From: Microbacterium murale | GTDB taxonomy: Bacteria; Actinomycetota; Actinomycetes; Actinomycetales; Microbacteriaceae | Length of the DNA: 64,000 nt | Reading direction: 5' to 3' | Assembly (NCBI RefSeq): GCF_030815955.1 | Contig: NZ_JAUSXK010000001.1 | Coordinates: 62,001-126,000, forward strand | Notes under the pieces: model-generated | Databases searched by the model: none | Told to the model about the DNA's origin: nothing | Seen by the model: the letters and a program-made list of their open reading frames with translations, nothing else | Program-made: the position numbers and the translations under genes | Part shown: positions 38,553 to 47,666 of the stretch, piece after piece | Layout: each line of letters opens with the position of its first letter | Numbering within the stretch: position 1 is the stretch's first letter

Positions 38553-41500
38553 TCACCCCAGGCAGGTCGGCCCGAGCAGCGACTTCAAGTCACCGAACAG
38601 ATCGGCGGACACCTTCACAGGCATCGGCACTTCGAACACCTTCGCACTGTTGCCACGATGCACTCGCAGCACTACCTCGGTCTCGCCGTTATGGCGGCGA
38701 AGCACCTCGGCAAGGTCGTTCATCACCCGCTCCGTCGCGCGCTGCTCGGCGAGCACCAGCGCGAGCGGCCCTGCCGCATCGAATGAGCCGACATCGGGCG
38801 AGAACGCCGACTGCGCATGCAGGTTCAGGCCGTCATCCCGACGAGACACCCGACCGCGCACGGCAAGGATCGCATCCTGCTGCAGCGTGTGCTGGAACTC
38901 GGTGTAGGTCTTGCCCATGAACATCACGGTGACCTCGCCGTTGAAGTCCTCGACGGTGATCATGCCGTACGGGTTTCCGCTCGCCTTCGCCACGCGATGC
39001 TGCACGCTGGTCACGAGCCCGGCGACGGTGACCTGGTCGCCGTCCTGCAGGTCTTCGGAGGCGAGCAGATTGTGGATCGAGATGGACGCGTGCTTCGCCA
39101 GCGGCACCTCGAGCCCGGCCAGCGGGTGATCGGAGACGTAGAGGCCGAGCATCTCGCGCTCGAAGGCGAGTTTGTCCTTCTTTACCCATTCGGGGCGAGA
39201 CGGCACCTTGGCGGGCACGGATTCCTCGACCGCGTCGTACAGGCTGTCGAAGTCGAATCCGATGGCGCCCTGAGCCTCGTTGCGCTTCTGGTCGACGGCG
39301 GCCTCTGTGGCATCCTCATGGATCTCCATCAGCGCTCGACGGGTATCACCCATCGAGTCGAACGCGCCGGCTTTGATCAGCGACTCGACGGTGCGCTTGT
39401 TCGATACGTGCAGCGGCACCTTCTTGAGGAAGTCATGGAAGGACTCGAAGTTCCCCTTCTCGCGCGCCTTGACGATGCCGTCAACGACGTTGCTGCCGAC
39501 GTTGCGCACGGCGCCGAGGCCGAAGCGGATGTCGTCGCCGACTGCCGCGAAGAAGTTGATCGACTCCCGCACGTCGGGTGGCAGCACCTGGATGCCCATG
39601 CGACGACACTCATTGAGGTAGATCGCCATCTTGTCTTTGGAGTCGCCGACGCTGGTGAGCAGCGCAGCCATGTACTCGGCGGGATAGTGCGCTTTCAGAT
39701 AGGCGGTCCAGTACGAGACCACGCCGTACGCGGCGGAGTGCGCCTTGTTGAAGGCGTAGTCGGAGAACGGCAGCAGGATCTCCCAGATCGCGTTGACCGC
39801 GCCGTCCGAGTACCCGTTGGCGTGCATTCCGGCCTGGAAGCCCTCGAACTGCTTGTCCAGTTCGGACTTCTTCTTCTTGCCCATCGCCCGGCGGAGGATG
39901 TCTGCCTGACCGAGAGAGAACCCGGCGACCTTCTGCGCGATCGCCATCACCTGCTCCTGGTAGATGATGAGGCCGTATGACTCGTCGAGGATCTCGGCGA
40001 GCGACTCGGTGAACTCCGGGTGGATCGGGGTGATGGGCTGCAGTCCGTTCTTGCGCAGCGCATAATTCGTGTGCGAGTTCGCGCCCATGGGGCCCGGTCG
40101 GTACAGCGCGATGAGTGCCGAGATGTCACCGAAGTTGTCTGGCTTCATCAGCCGCATCAGCGAACGCATCGGTCCGCCATCGAGCTGGAACACGCCGAGC
40201 GAGTCACCGCGGGTGAGCAGATCGTAGGCGCCCTGGTCGTCGAGCTCGAGATGCTCGAGATCGAGCTCCTCGCCCTTGTTGGTGCGGATGTTGTCGAGAG
40301 CGTCCGAGATGATGGTGAGGTTGCGCAGCCCCAGGAAGTCCATCTTGATCAAGCCGAGGCTCTCACAAGACGGGTAGTCGAACTGCGTGACTATCTGGCC
40401 GTCCTGCTCGCGACGCATGATGGGGATGATGTCGAGCAGCGGCTCACTCGACATGATCACGCCCGCGGCGTGCACGCCCCACTGACGCTTCAGCCCCTCG
40501 AGGCCGACGGCGCGATCGAAGACGGTCTTCGCCTCAGGGTCGGTCTCGATCAGCGTGCGGAACTCGCTGGCTTCCTTGAATCGCGGATGCTTCGAGTCGA
40601 ACATGCCGTCCAGCGGCATGTCCTTGCCCATCACGGGTGGCGGCATGGCCTTGGTCAGGCGCTCACCCATGCTGAAGGGGAAGCCGAGCACTCGCCCGGC
40701 GTCCTTCAGGGCCTGCTTGGACTTGATCGTGCCGTAGGTGACGATCTGCGCGACGCGCTCCGAGCCGTACTTCTCGGTGACGTAGTCGATGACCTCGCCG
40801 CGGCGACGATCATCGAAGTCGACGTCGAAGTCGGGCATCGAGACGCGGTCAGGGTTGAGGAAGCGCTCGAAGATGAGACCGTGTTCGATCGGGTCGAGGT
40901 CGGTAATCTTCATCGCGTAGGCGACCATCGATCCGGCGCCGGAACCACGGCCGGGACCGACGCGGATGCCGTTGTCCTTCGCCCAGTTGATGAAGTCGGC
41001 GACGACGAGGAAGTATCCAGGGAACCCCATCTGGAGGATGATTCCGGTCTCATACTCGGCGCGCTTGCGCACCTTGTCCGGGATTCCGGACGGGTACCGG
41101 TAGTGCAGCCCCGCCTCGACCTCTTTGATGAGCCAGCTGTCCTCCGTCTCGCCGTCGGGCACGGGGAAGCGCGGCATGTAGTTCGCTGAGGTGTTGAAGT
41201 CGACCTGGCAGCGCTCGGCGATCAGCAGAGTGTTGTCGCACGCCTCAGGGTTGTCGCGGAAGAGCTGTCGCATCTCCTGCGCCGTCTTGATGTAGTACCC
41301 GTCGCCGTCGAACTTGAAACGGTTCGGGTCGTCCATTGTCGAGCCGGACTGCACGCACAGCAGCGCCGCATGCGCATCGGCCTCGTGCTGATGCGTGTAG
41401 TGCGAGTCATTCGTGCCCACCAGCGGGATGCCGAGATCCTTCGCCAGCCGCAGCAGGTCGGTCATGATCCGGCGCTCGATCGAGAGGCCGTGATCCATGA

Positions 41501-42071
41501 TCTCGGCGAAGTAGTTCTCCTTGCCGAAGATGTCCTGGAATTCGGCAGCGGCGGCACGGGCCTCGTCATACTGCCCGAGGCGCAGTCGGGTCTGGATCTC
41601 GCCGGACGGGCACCCGGTCGTCGCGATGAGCCCCTTGCCATACGTCTGCAGTAGCTCGCGGTCCATACGGGGCTTGAAGTACTGGCCTTCGAGGCTGGAG
41701 AGAGAGCTCAGCCGGAAGAGGTTGTGCATGCCCTCTGTGCTCTGGCTCCACATGGTCATGTGGGTGTACGCACCAGAACCGGACACGTCGTCGCGCTTCT
41801 GATCGGGCGAGCCCCAGGCCACACGTGTCTTGTCACTGCGATGTGTGCCAGGGGTGACGTAGGCCTCGAGGCCGATGATCGGTTTCACGCCCGCATTGTT
41901 GGCCGCGTTGTAGAACTCGAAAGCCGCGAAAGTGTTGCCGTGGTCGGTGACGGCGATGGCCGGCATGCCGTAATCGGCGGCCGCCTGCGTCATCGAGTTG
42001 ATCTTCGCGGCACCGTCCAACATCGAGTATTCGCTGTGCACGTGCAGGTGTACGAAGGAGTCGGATGCCAC
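38553..42071 (-). CDS. dnaE: DNA polymerase III alpha subunit
   Basis: Replicative polymerase subunit, 1172 aa, close to the DnaE1 length of other actinobacteria. The N-terminal PHP domain begins HLHVHSEYSMLDG, with AVTDHGN shortly after. The catalytic aspartates are in PDFDVDFDDRRRGEV (about residue 400). The middle has YGLIIYQEQVM and AFNKAHSAAYG; towards the C-terminus come the tandem helix-hairpin-helix region and an OB-fold (VTVAGLVTSVQHRVAKASG). The GTG at 42071 (VASDSFVHLHVHS) is chosen because TAGACT ends 7 bases before it; upstream ATG 42107 would add 12 residues not typical of the family. Confidence 0.97.
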   Translation of the reverse strand: MASDSFVHLHVHSEYSMLDGAAKINSMTQAAADYGMPAIAVTDHGNTFAAFEFYNAANNAGVKPIIGLEAYVTPGTHRSDKTRVAWGSPDQKRDDVSGSGAYTHMTMWSQSTEGMHNLFRLSSLSSLEGQYFKPRMDRELLQTYGKGLIATTGCPSGEIQTRLRLGQYDEARAAAAEFQDIFGKENYFAEIMDHGLSIERRIMTDLLRLAKDLGIPLVGTNDSHYTHQHEADAHAALLCVQSGSTMDDPNRFKFDGDGYYIKTAQEMRQLFRDNPEACDNTLLIAERCQVDFNTSANYMPRFPVPDGETEDSWLIKEVEAGLHYRYPSGIPDKVRKRAEYETGIILQMGFPGYFLVVADFINWAKDNGIRVGPGRGSGAGSMVAYAMKITDLDPIEHGLIFERFLNPDRVSMPDFDVDFDDRRRGEVIDYVTEKYGSERVAQIVTYGTIKSKQALKDAGRVLGFPFSMGERLTKAMPPPVMGKDMPLDGMFDSKHPRFKEASEFRTLIETDPEAKTVFDRAVGLEGLKRQWGVHAAGVIMSSEPLLDIIPIMRREQDGQIVTQFDYPSCESLGLIKMDFLGLRNLTIISDALDNIRTNKGEELDLEHLELDDQGAYDLLTRGDSLGVFQLDGGPMRSLMRLMKPDNFGDISALIALYRPGPMGANSHTNYALRKNGLQPITPIHPEFTESLAEILDESYGLIIYQEQVMAIAQKVAGFSLGQADILRRAMGKKKKSELDKQFEGFQAGMHANGYSDGAVNAIWEILLPFSDYAFNKAHSAAYGVVSYWTAYLKAHYPAEYMAALLTSVGDSKDKMAIYLNECRRMGIQVLPPDVRESINFFAAVGDDIRFGLGAVRNVGSNVVDGIVKAREKGNFESFHDFLKKVPLHVSNKRTVESLIKAGAFDSMGDTRRALMEIHEDATEAAVDQKRNEAQGAIGFDFDSLYDAVEESVPAKVPSRPEWVKKDKLAFEREMLGLYVSDHPLAGLEVPLAKHASISIHNLLASEDLQDGDQVTVAGLVTSVQHRVAKASGNPYGMITVEDFNGEVTVMFMGKTYTEFQHTLQQDAILAVRGRVSRRDDGLNLHAQSAFSPDVGSFDAAGPLALVLAEQRATERVMNDLAEVLRRHNGETEVVLRVHRGNSAKVFEVPMPVKVSADLFGDLKSLLGPTCLG

Positions 42072-42078
42072 GTCTTCG

Positions 42079-42084
42079 AGTCTA
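42079..42084 (-). promoter_or_regulatory. -10 box of dnaE (leaderless)
   Basis: TAGACT on the minus strand, 7 bases before the GTG at 42071. Confidence 0.55.
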
Positions 42085-42110
42085 CGTCGGGGCAGGGACG
42101 TCGGCATTTT

Positions 42111-42155
42111 GATATGGGTTCCGAGATCGCGCTGAGCGTCCCCGGGACCCATATC
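42111..42155 (-). terminator. Inverted repeat between the sigma-factor unit and dnaE, probable terminator
   Basis: GATATGGGTTCC (42111-42122) pairs with GGGACCCATATC (42144-42155), one wobble, 21-base loop. It begins 5 bases after the stop of the membrane-anchored partner gene; no T-tract on that strand. Confidence 0.5.
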
Positions 42156-42160
42156 GGATG

Positions 42161-43222
42161 CTACGGCTGCGGCACGTTCACGGAAGCAGGAATCTGGTCG
42201 ATCACGGTGATGTGTATGCGACTCGACCAGCTGTCGTCCTCAAGATTCCCGCGACCGACGATCAGTCCCTGCGAGGTGTCGACATCGACAGTCTGCATCC
42301 AGTCGCTCTCGCCGCCCTCTGGGAACGCGACCGTGGTGATGTCACCCTCAACGCGTTCGATGTGAGCCCCGGGGACGAGCGCGAGCGCCTGGAACATAGC
42401 GGCGCGCAGGTCAGCCGGCGCGAGGTTGAAGTCGATAGGCTCCCCGAGCTGCGGCGGCGGACAGTCCGAAAGATACTCGTAGGACGAGTCGTCGAGCCAC
42501 GCGACCAGCTCCTCAGGATCACGCGGCATCTCGTCGTAGTAGCACGCGAGCGCGTTACGCGAAAACGTGAGCACATCCTCCGGGTCGACGCCTTCGGCAC
42601 CGACACCCGTTTGGGTGTACATGCCGCCGGGATACACCTGCACGCCCATTCGTGGACCGGCCCCTTCTGATTCGAGCACCGCACGTGCAGCGGCGGCATC
42701 AGGTCCGGACACCTCCAGCACCTCGGTGGACTCGTCGTAGTCCTCCACCCAGTCCTGTGACCGGTCAGCCGGCACGTACAGTGACCGCGCCTGGCGCACA
42801 GTCGCTTCCGTCGCCGAGCCGCGACCGTCGAGGTACCCTCGCTCGGGAAGGCTCGGATCCGATGTCCAGCCGAGCTCCTGCGTCGAGACCTCCTGGATCC
42901 TGATGTACTGCCCTGGTGCCGGGTCCAGCACGGCTGCTGTGAGCGTCGCATCCGCCGCTGCATTCAGCGCGTCCGCTGCCGATGCGGTAGGCGCATCGAC
43001 GGGTGCCAGCACGGAGCCGATGACGATCGCCGTCGCCGTGGCGCCAGCCACCAATCCGCCGATGCCGATCCCCGCCCAGCGGCGCCGCGTGCGGCGCACC
43101 CTCTCCGGCTGCCCGCTTCGGGAGATCTCACGCGAAAGCGCGCTCCGCGCCAGCCGCACGCTCTCGTCAGTGGTGTCGGCCTCATCCGCCCCGATCTCAC
43201 GCACTCGTTCCATAAGAGACAT
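42161..43222 (-). CDS. Membrane-anchored partner of an ECF sigma factor, CU044_5270-like
   Basis: 353 aa. A cytoplasmic N-terminus of about 48 residues is followed by one membrane helix (IGIGGLVAGATATAIVIGSVL, residues 51-71) and a large extracytoplasmic part with paired cysteines (ACYYD, DCPPP). The pattern, and position after an ECF sigma factor with a 26-bp overlap, resembles actinobacterial CU044_5270-type proteins. It may sense an envelope signal and control the sigma factor, but no classic zinc-binding anti-sigma (ZAS) HxxxCxxC motif is present. A strong AAAGGAGGAG site lies 6 bases before the ATG. Confidence 0.78.
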   Translation of the reverse strand: MSLMERVREIGADEADTTDESVRLARSALSREISRSGQPERVRRTRRRWAGIGIGGLVAGATATAIVIGSVLAPVDAPTASAADALNAAADATLTAAVLDPAPGQYIRIQEVSTQELGWTSDPSLPERGYLDGRGSATEATVRQARSLYVPADRSQDWVEDYDESTEVLEVSGPDAAAARAVLESEGAGPRMGVQVYPGGMYTQTGVGAEGVDPEDVLTFSRNALACYYDEMPRDPEELVAWLDDSSYEYLSDCPPPQLGEPIDFNLAPADLRAAMFQALALVPGAHIERVEGDITTVAFPEGGESDWMQTVDVDTSQGLIVGRGNLEDDSWSSRIHITVIDQIPASVNVPQP

Positions 43223-43811
43223 CGCTCTCCTCCTTTGCCATCGCGTGGACTATGGGTGTCAACCGGGTCGCACCACGCGATCCCGGTGGTGCGAGCTTGC
43301 GGCGAACGCGATTCAGACGAGAGCGCACGGTGCCCACCGGCACGTTCAGGGCATCCGCGATCTGCTCGTACGTCAGATCAGCCCAGGCGTACAGCAGCAA
43401 CGTGTCGCGGTCCTTCGTGGAAAGTGCGGCGATTCGCGGCGCCAGCTCACGCAGCGCGGAGTCGGCATCCAGCCGCGAATCCGCTACCGCGTGCGGCATT
43501 TCTGAGTCCGACTCGGCAGAGGCCGATGCTTCGAACGCCCGCCACTGCCGCGCCTCCACCGCGCGGTGGCTCTTCACCAGCCGCGTCGCGATGCCCAGCA
43601 GCCATGGACGCGCGGATTCCCGCCTCGGATCGAACGCCTTCCGGCGACGAAACGCGACGAGGAAGGTCTCGCTCAGCACATCGTCGACGGCGTCCACGCC
43701 GACCCGACGACGGATGTACCCGCCGACGGGGCCGACGTGCCGCTCGAAGATCTCGGAGAACGCTCCGGGTTCGTGGAGTGACCGCGCGATGATCTCGTTG
43801 TCTGTGCTCAC
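43197..43811 (-). CDS. ECF-type RNA polymerase sigma factor
   Basis: 204-aa sigma-70-like factor. Region 2 is visible near residues 20-85 (FSEIFERHVGPVGGYIRRRVG, DDVLSETFLVAFRRR), and region 4 near 135-185 (LSTKDRDTLLLYAWADLTYEQIADALNVPVGTVRSRLNRVRRKL), a helix-turn-helix for the -35 element. Between them is an acidic, serine-rich linker. It directs transcription of an unknown regulon, probably envelope stress. It starts at GTG 43811 and its last 26 bases overlap the partner gene. No clear ribosome binding site or known promoter upstream. Confidence 0.92.
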   Translation of the reverse strand: MSTDNEIIARSLHEPGAFSEIFERHVGPVGGYIRRRVGVDAVDDVLSETFLVAFRRRKAFDPRRESARPWLLGIATRLVKSHRAVEARQWRAFEASASAESDSEMPHAVADSRLDADSALRELAPRIAALSTKDRDTLLLYAWADLTYEQIADALNVPVGTVRSRLNRVRRKLAPPGSRGATRLTPIVHAMAKEESDVSYGTSA

Positions 43812-43869
43812 AATGAGTATTGCTCGGCAGCGCCGAAACGGTTCACTTAATCTTCTGCGACCTTCGACA

Positions 43870-44442
43870 TCAACGAAGACCGAGTCGCATGAGCACGCGC
43901 GGGAACCCGTCCAGCACTGACGCGGTGTCTGCCGCGTGGCTGAACCCGGCCGATTCGAAAAGCGCCTTCGTTCCGACGTACATCATGGTCTGGTTCACTC
44001 GCTCGCCCCGGTTGTCGACCGGATAGCCCTCGATGGCGGGGGCACCCGATTCGGCAGCATGGGCGACCGCTCCGGAGATCAGCGCGTGCATGATCCCCTG
44101 CTTCCGGTATCCCGGCCTGACTCTGAAGCACCACAGCGACCAGATATCGAGTTCATCCACGTGCGGAATCAGCCGGTTGCGCGCGAAGCTCGTGTCGCGC
44201 CTTGGATGTACCGCCGCCCAGCCAACGGGCTCGTCATCGAGGTAGGCGATCACACCCGGCGGCGGGTCGTGGTCGCACAGTTCGCGCACCCGTTTTGCAC
44301 GCTCTTCACCGCGCAGAGCGACATTCTCCTTGCTCCCGATCCGATAGCTCAGGCAGAAGCACACGTTCGACGTCGGCTTCTTCGGGCCTACCAGCGTCGC
44401 GACGTCGTCGAAGACCGTCGCCGGCCGAACTTCGATGCTCAT
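43870..44442 (-). CDS. GNAT family N-acetyltransferase
   Basis: 190-aa acetyltransferase. The acetyl-CoA loop is VRPGYRKQGIMHALI near residues 117-131, preceded by VGWAAVHPRRDTSF and DIWSLWCFRV. The start ATG 44442 (MSIEVRPATVFDD) is chosen for the family N-terminus and because a CACACT box lies 6 bases upstream. It stands alone between the sigma factor and rluD. Substrate unknown. Confidence 0.88.
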   Translation of the reverse strand: MSIEVRPATVFDDVATLVGPKKPTSNVCFCLSYRIGSKENVALRGEERAKRVRELCDHDPPPGVIAYLDDEPVGWAAVHPRRDTSFARNRLIPHVDELDIWSLWCFRVRPGYRKQGIMHALISGAVAHAAESGAPAIEGYPVDNRGERVNQTMMYVGTKALFESAGFSHAADTASVLDGFPRVLMRLGLR

Positions 44443-44448
44443 GCCGAC

Positions 44449-44454
44449 AGTGTG
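44449..44454 (-). promoter_or_regulatory. Weak -10 box of the GNAT gene (leaderless)
   Basis: CACACT, 6 bases before ATG 44442; first base departs from TAnnnT. Confidence 0.3.
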
Positions 44455-44490
44455 GCGGATGCCGCCGACATCGCATGACGATCCCACGCC

Positions 44491-45411
44491 TCAGTCTCCG
44501 CGCAGAATCTCCAACGCATGCACGAAATCGGCGGGATACGGCGATTCGAACTGCACCCACTCCCCCGTCGCCGGGTGTGTGAATCCGAGTCGGTGCGCAT
44601 GCAGCCACTGCCTGGTGAGCCCCAGCCGGGCTGAGATCGTCGGGTCGGCCCCGTAGAGCGGATCGCCGACGCACGGATGCCGGTGAGCTGCCATGTGCAC
44701 GCGGATCTGGTGCGTGCGTCCGGTCTCCAGATGGATTTCGAGAAGCGAGGCCCCGGGAAACGCCTCGAGCGTCTCGTAGTGCGTGACAGAGTCCTTACCC
44801 GTCGGAGTGACGGCGAACTTCCACGAGTGATTCGGGTGCCGCCCGATCGGTGCGTCGATCGTCCCGGCGAGCGGGTCGGGATGCCCCTGCACCACGGCGT
44901 GGTAGACCTTCTCGACGGTCCGCTCCTTGAAGGCGTGCTTCAGGGCCGTATAGGCGGACTCGGTCTTCGCGACCACCATCAGACCGCTCGTGCCGACGTC
45001 CAGCCGATGAACAATGCCGGCACGTTCGGCCGCACCGCTGGTGGCGATCCGGAAACCCGCGCCTGCGAGAGCGCCGAGCACGGTCGGTCCGTCCCAGCCC
45101 TGCGACGGATGAGCGGCGACACCGGATGGTTTGTCCACCACGACGATGTCGTCATCATCATGGATGATCCCGAGGTCGGGCACCACGACAGGGATGATCT
45201 TCGGCTCCTCCTTGGGCTGCCACTCCACACTCAGCCATCCGCCGGCATGGAGCCGATCGGATTTGCCCAACGTGGTGCCGTCAAGGCTCACGCCTCCGGC
45301 CTCGGCGACCTCTGCGGCGAAGGTGCGCGAGAAACCGAGCATCTTCGCGAGGGCGGCATCGACGCGCGCGCCCTCGAGCCCGTCAGGAACCGGCAGCGAC
45401 CGGGACTCCAT
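44491..45411 (-). CDS. rluD: 23S rRNA pseudouridine synthase, RluD type
   Basis: 306-aa RluA-family enzyme making pseudouridines in 23S rRNA (helix 69 for RluD). An N-terminal S4 RNA-binding domain ([21 protein letters not shown]) is followed by the catalytic domain with [18 protein letters not shown], where the Asp of HRLD is the nucleophile, then [27 protein letters not shown] and [19 protein letters not shown]. Its ATG is 2 bases after lspA; the lspA-rluD pair is a common actinobacterial arrangement. Site specificity is inferred from similarity. Confidence 0.93.
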   Translation of the reverse strand: MESRSLPVPDGLEGARVDAALAKMLGFSRTFAAEVAEAGGVSLDGTTLGKSDRLHAGGWLSVEWQPKEEPKIIPVVVPDLGIIHDDDDIVVVDKPSGVAAHPSQGWDGPTVLGALAGAGFRIATSGAAERAGIVHRLDVGTSGLMVVAKTESAYTALKHAFKERTVEKVYHAVVQGHPDPLAGTIDAPIGRHPNHSWKFAVTPTGKDSVTHYETLEAFPGASLLEIHLETGRTHQIRVHMAAHRHPCVGDPLYGADPTISARLGLTRQWLHAHRLGFTHPATGEWVQFESPYPADFVHALEILRGD

Positions 45412-45413
45412 CG

Positions 45414-46040
45414 TCAGGTGGCCTGTTCGGGCTCAGTGTCGACCGGAACCTCAGACTTATCGACGTCGGCGACGGCCTCCGCATCAGCGGTGGAGTCGGC
45501 ATCCGTGTCAGCATCCGGTGCGACATCGTCCTTCTCGCGCGTGCCATCGAAACGCAAGCCGAGCACGACGAGGAGTGCGACGGCGATCATTCCGCCCACG
45601 ATGAAGATGTCGGCCACGTTGAAGATCGCGGGCATCATCCACGGCATCGAGATCATGTCCACGACATGTCCGACGGCGAACCCCGGCTCGCGCAGCAGCC
45701 GATCGGTGAGGTTGCCGAGCACGCCGCCCAGCAGCAGCCCCAGCACAACCGCCCACAGCCGTGAACGCAGGCCGAAGGCCTTCCAGATGATGATGCCGGC
45801 GACGACGGTGAGCGCGATCGTGAAGATCCACGTCACTTCGCTGCCGAGCGAGAACGCCGCACCAGAGTTGCGGATGTAGTACAGCTGAAGGAAATCACCG
45901 AGAACCGGCACGACCTCATGCAGAGGCAGATGCTCGATGGTGAGGTGCTTCACAAACTGATCGGCGGCCAGCACCAGCGCAGCGAGAATCGCAACGATGA
46001 TGCCGGCCGCCGACCGACTAAGTGGACGACGTCCTGGCAA
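45414..46040 (-). CDS. lspA: Lipoprotein signal peptidase (signal peptidase II)
   Basis: Aspartic peptidase in the membrane that cleaves lipoprotein signal peptides after lipidation; it would process the CtaC and sulfonate-binding lipoproteins of this window. Four membrane segments are visible, with DQFVKHLTI near residue 27, [11 protein letters not shown], the catalytic [22 protein letters not shown] and [11 protein letters not shown]. At 208 aa it is longer than usual (about 160-170); an acidic low-complexity tail ([16 protein letters not shown]) accounts for the excess. The TTG start lies 9 bases after the wag31 stop; no ATG or GTG fits at the N-terminus. Confidence 0.92.
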   Translation of the reverse strand: MPGRRPLSRSAAGIIVAILAALVLAADQFVKHLTIEHLPLHEVVPVLGDFLQLYYIRNSGAAFSLGSEVTWIFTIALTVVAGIIIWKAFGLRSRLWAVVLGLLLGGVLGNLTDRLLREPGFAVGHVVDMISMPWMMPAIFNVADIFIVGGMIAVALLVVLGLRFDGTREKDDVAPDADTDADSTADAEAVADVDKSEVPVDTEPEQAT

Positions 46041-46049
46041 AGGGACGAC

Positions 46050-46680
46050 CTAGAGCCCGATTGCCGAGACCGGAGTCGAATCCGTCGATGCCGACTTCTC
46101 GTCGAGATCGCGGAGCTGACCCTCGATGTAGCCACGCAGCTGAGTGCGGTAGTCGCGTTCGAAGTTGCGGAGCTCGGTGATACGCGCTTCGAGGGTGTTG
46201 CGCTCGCGCTCGAGGCGGGCGGACTCCTCGCGCTCCTTTGCCAGGGCCTCGGACCGGATGCGGTCGACCTCGGTCTGAGCCTCGGTGATCAGCTGGCTCT
46301 TCTTCGCCTCACCTTCGGCGACGTGCTCGTCGTGCAGGCGCTGGGCGAGCTCGATGATGCCGGCCGTGGCCGTGGTCGGACCGGCCGCGGGGGCCTCGGA
46401 GACAGGGGCCTTGGAGACGGGCGCGGGAGTGGCTGCGACAACGGCAGCAGGAACCTCGTCGACGACTGCGGGAGTCTCTTCGGCTGCCGAAGCGGCCGGA
46501 GGTCTCTCCGGACTCGTAGGCGGCGAGCTTCGTCTTCAGCTCAGCGTTCTCCTCGAGGGCCTTGCGCCACTCGACGACGATCTCGTCGAGGAAGTCATCG
46601 ACCTCGTCCGGGTCGAAGCCGTCCTTGAAACGGACGTGCTGGAACTGCTTGGTGACGACGTCATCCGGGGTCAGTGCCAT
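46050..46680 (-). pseudogene. wag31: DivIVA/Wag31 cell-pole protein, interrupted by a one-base frameshift
   Basis: Coiled-coil scaffold for polar growth and septum placement. The N-terminus is typical (MALTPDDVVTKQFQHVRF, then DGFDPDEVDDFLDEIVVEW and AYESGE) in one frame. The rest, an Ala/Pro linker (VVDEVPAAVVAATPAPV) and the coiled coil IIELAQRLHDEHVAEGEAKK to the stop at 46050, is in another. The break is at about 46498-46510; deleting one base yields a smooth ESGE-PPAASAAE and a 209-aa protein. As written, the first frame stops at 46309. Because Wag31 is essential in well-studied actinobacteria, a sequencing error is likely. Confidence 0.9.
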
Positions 46681-46776
46681 TGTTCTCGGCTCCTCTTTCG
46701 ATGAGTTCTGTTGCCAGTGACTGAAGTGTGGCTCGGTATTGATCCGGCGCGTACCCGGGGCGCGCACCTCCGAGCA

Positions 46777-46782
46777 AGCATA
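46777..46782 (-). promoter_or_regulatory. Candidate -10 box of wag31
   Basis: TATGCT on the minus strand, about 97 bases before the wag31 ATG; gives an ordinary leader with AGGAG 9 bases before the ATG. No clear -35. Confidence 0.4.
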
Positions 46783-46834
46783 GTCCCCGCTCGCAAGTGA
46801 TGCGATGTGAGACGTGCGCGTGGGCGCCCGTGGG

Positions 46835-47140
46835 TCAGACGGAGATGAACGCGCGCACGATCGACATCAGGATCAGTACAGCGAGCATGGTGAAGGTGAA
46901 CCCGAAATCCAGCGAGAGCGTGCCGATGCGCAGTGGAGGGATGAAGCGCCGGAACAGCCGGATCGGAGGGTCGGTCACCGTGTAGACGAGTTCTGCCGCG
47001 ATGAGGCCGGCACCCTTCGGCCGCCATTCACGATTGAACAGCGGGATGTAGTCGAGAATCAGTCGTGCGAAGAGCACGAAGATGTAGATCAGCAGGACCA
47101 GATGAATGATCGATGCGATCACCGAGACCAGTGCGGTCAC
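46835..47140 (-). CDS. yggT: YggT family membrane protein
   Basis: 101-aa protein with two hydrophobic segments (IIHLVLLIYIFVLFARLILDYI and FGFTFTMLAVLILMSIVRAF) around the YggT core TDPPIRLFRRFIPPLRIG. Function unknown, but the sepF-yggT-divIVA order in dcw clusters of Gram-positives is conserved. GTG 47140 lies 3 bases after the sepF stop, so it is translationally coupled; no separate ribosome binding site. Confidence 0.92.
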   Translation of the reverse strand: MTALVSVIASIIHLVLLIYIFVLFARLILDYIPLFNREWRPKGAGLIAAELVYTVTDPPIRLFRRFIPPLRIGTLSLDFGFTFTMLAVLILMSIVRAFISV

Positions 47141-47143
47141 GAC

Positions 47144-47626
47144 TTACGACTGATCGAAGCCCGCAGACTCCGGATCTGCGCTCGCGATACCACCATGACC
47201 CGACACCGCGATGTTCTCCGGCGAGAGCAGGAACACCTTGCTGGTGACGCGCTCGATGCGGCCGTACAGGCCGAGGGAGAGACCGCTGGCGAAGTCGATC
47301 AGCCGACGCGCGTCAGCATCGCTCATCTGCGACAGGTTGATGATCACCGGAACACCCTCGCGGAAGCTCTCTGCGATCAGCTGCGCGTCCCGGTACTGCT
47401 TGGGGTGCACGGTGAGGATCTCGTTGACCGTGCCCGCGGCGGGCTGACGCACGGCCACAGGGCGGCGCAGCGGCGTCACCGGTGCCGGTGGGGCCTCTTC
47501 GTGGTCGCGCTCGCGATCACGCTCGCGGTGGGCCCGAGCAGGGGCTGGAGCCAGCTGCTCTTCGTAGGCCTCTTCCTCATCGGCGAGTCCCAGGTACACC
47601 ATGGTCTTCTTGAGCGGGTTTCCCAT
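47144..47626 (-). CDS. sepF: Cell division protein SepF
   Basis: 160-aa protein that bundles FtsZ and anchors it to the membrane. The amphipathic N-terminal helix ([18 protein letters not shown]) is the expected membrane anchor; a charged Arg/Glu linker follows, then the globular SepF domain ([64 protein letters not shown]). GGAGG lies 5 bases before ATG 47626. Found downstream of ftsZ and yggS as in other actinobacteria, which lack FtsA and rely on SepF. Confidence 0.96.
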   Translation of the reverse strand: MGNPLKKTMVYLGLADEEEAYEEQLAPAPARAHRERDRERDHEEAPPAPVTPLRRPVAVRQPAAGTVNEILTVHPKQYRDAQLIAESFREGVPVIINLSQMSDADARRLIDFASGLSLGLYGRIERVTSKVFLLSPENIAVSGHGGIASADPESAGFDQS

Positions 47627-47666
47627 CGTGTCCTCCGTGTTCGACGTGGGCTGATCTGTTTCGAGG

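Noticed and set aside
43862..43878. Small stem-loop CTTCG-N7-CGAAG at the end of the GNAT gene 43870-44442
   Set aside because: Only a 5-bp stem, overlapping the coding end; too weak to call a terminator.
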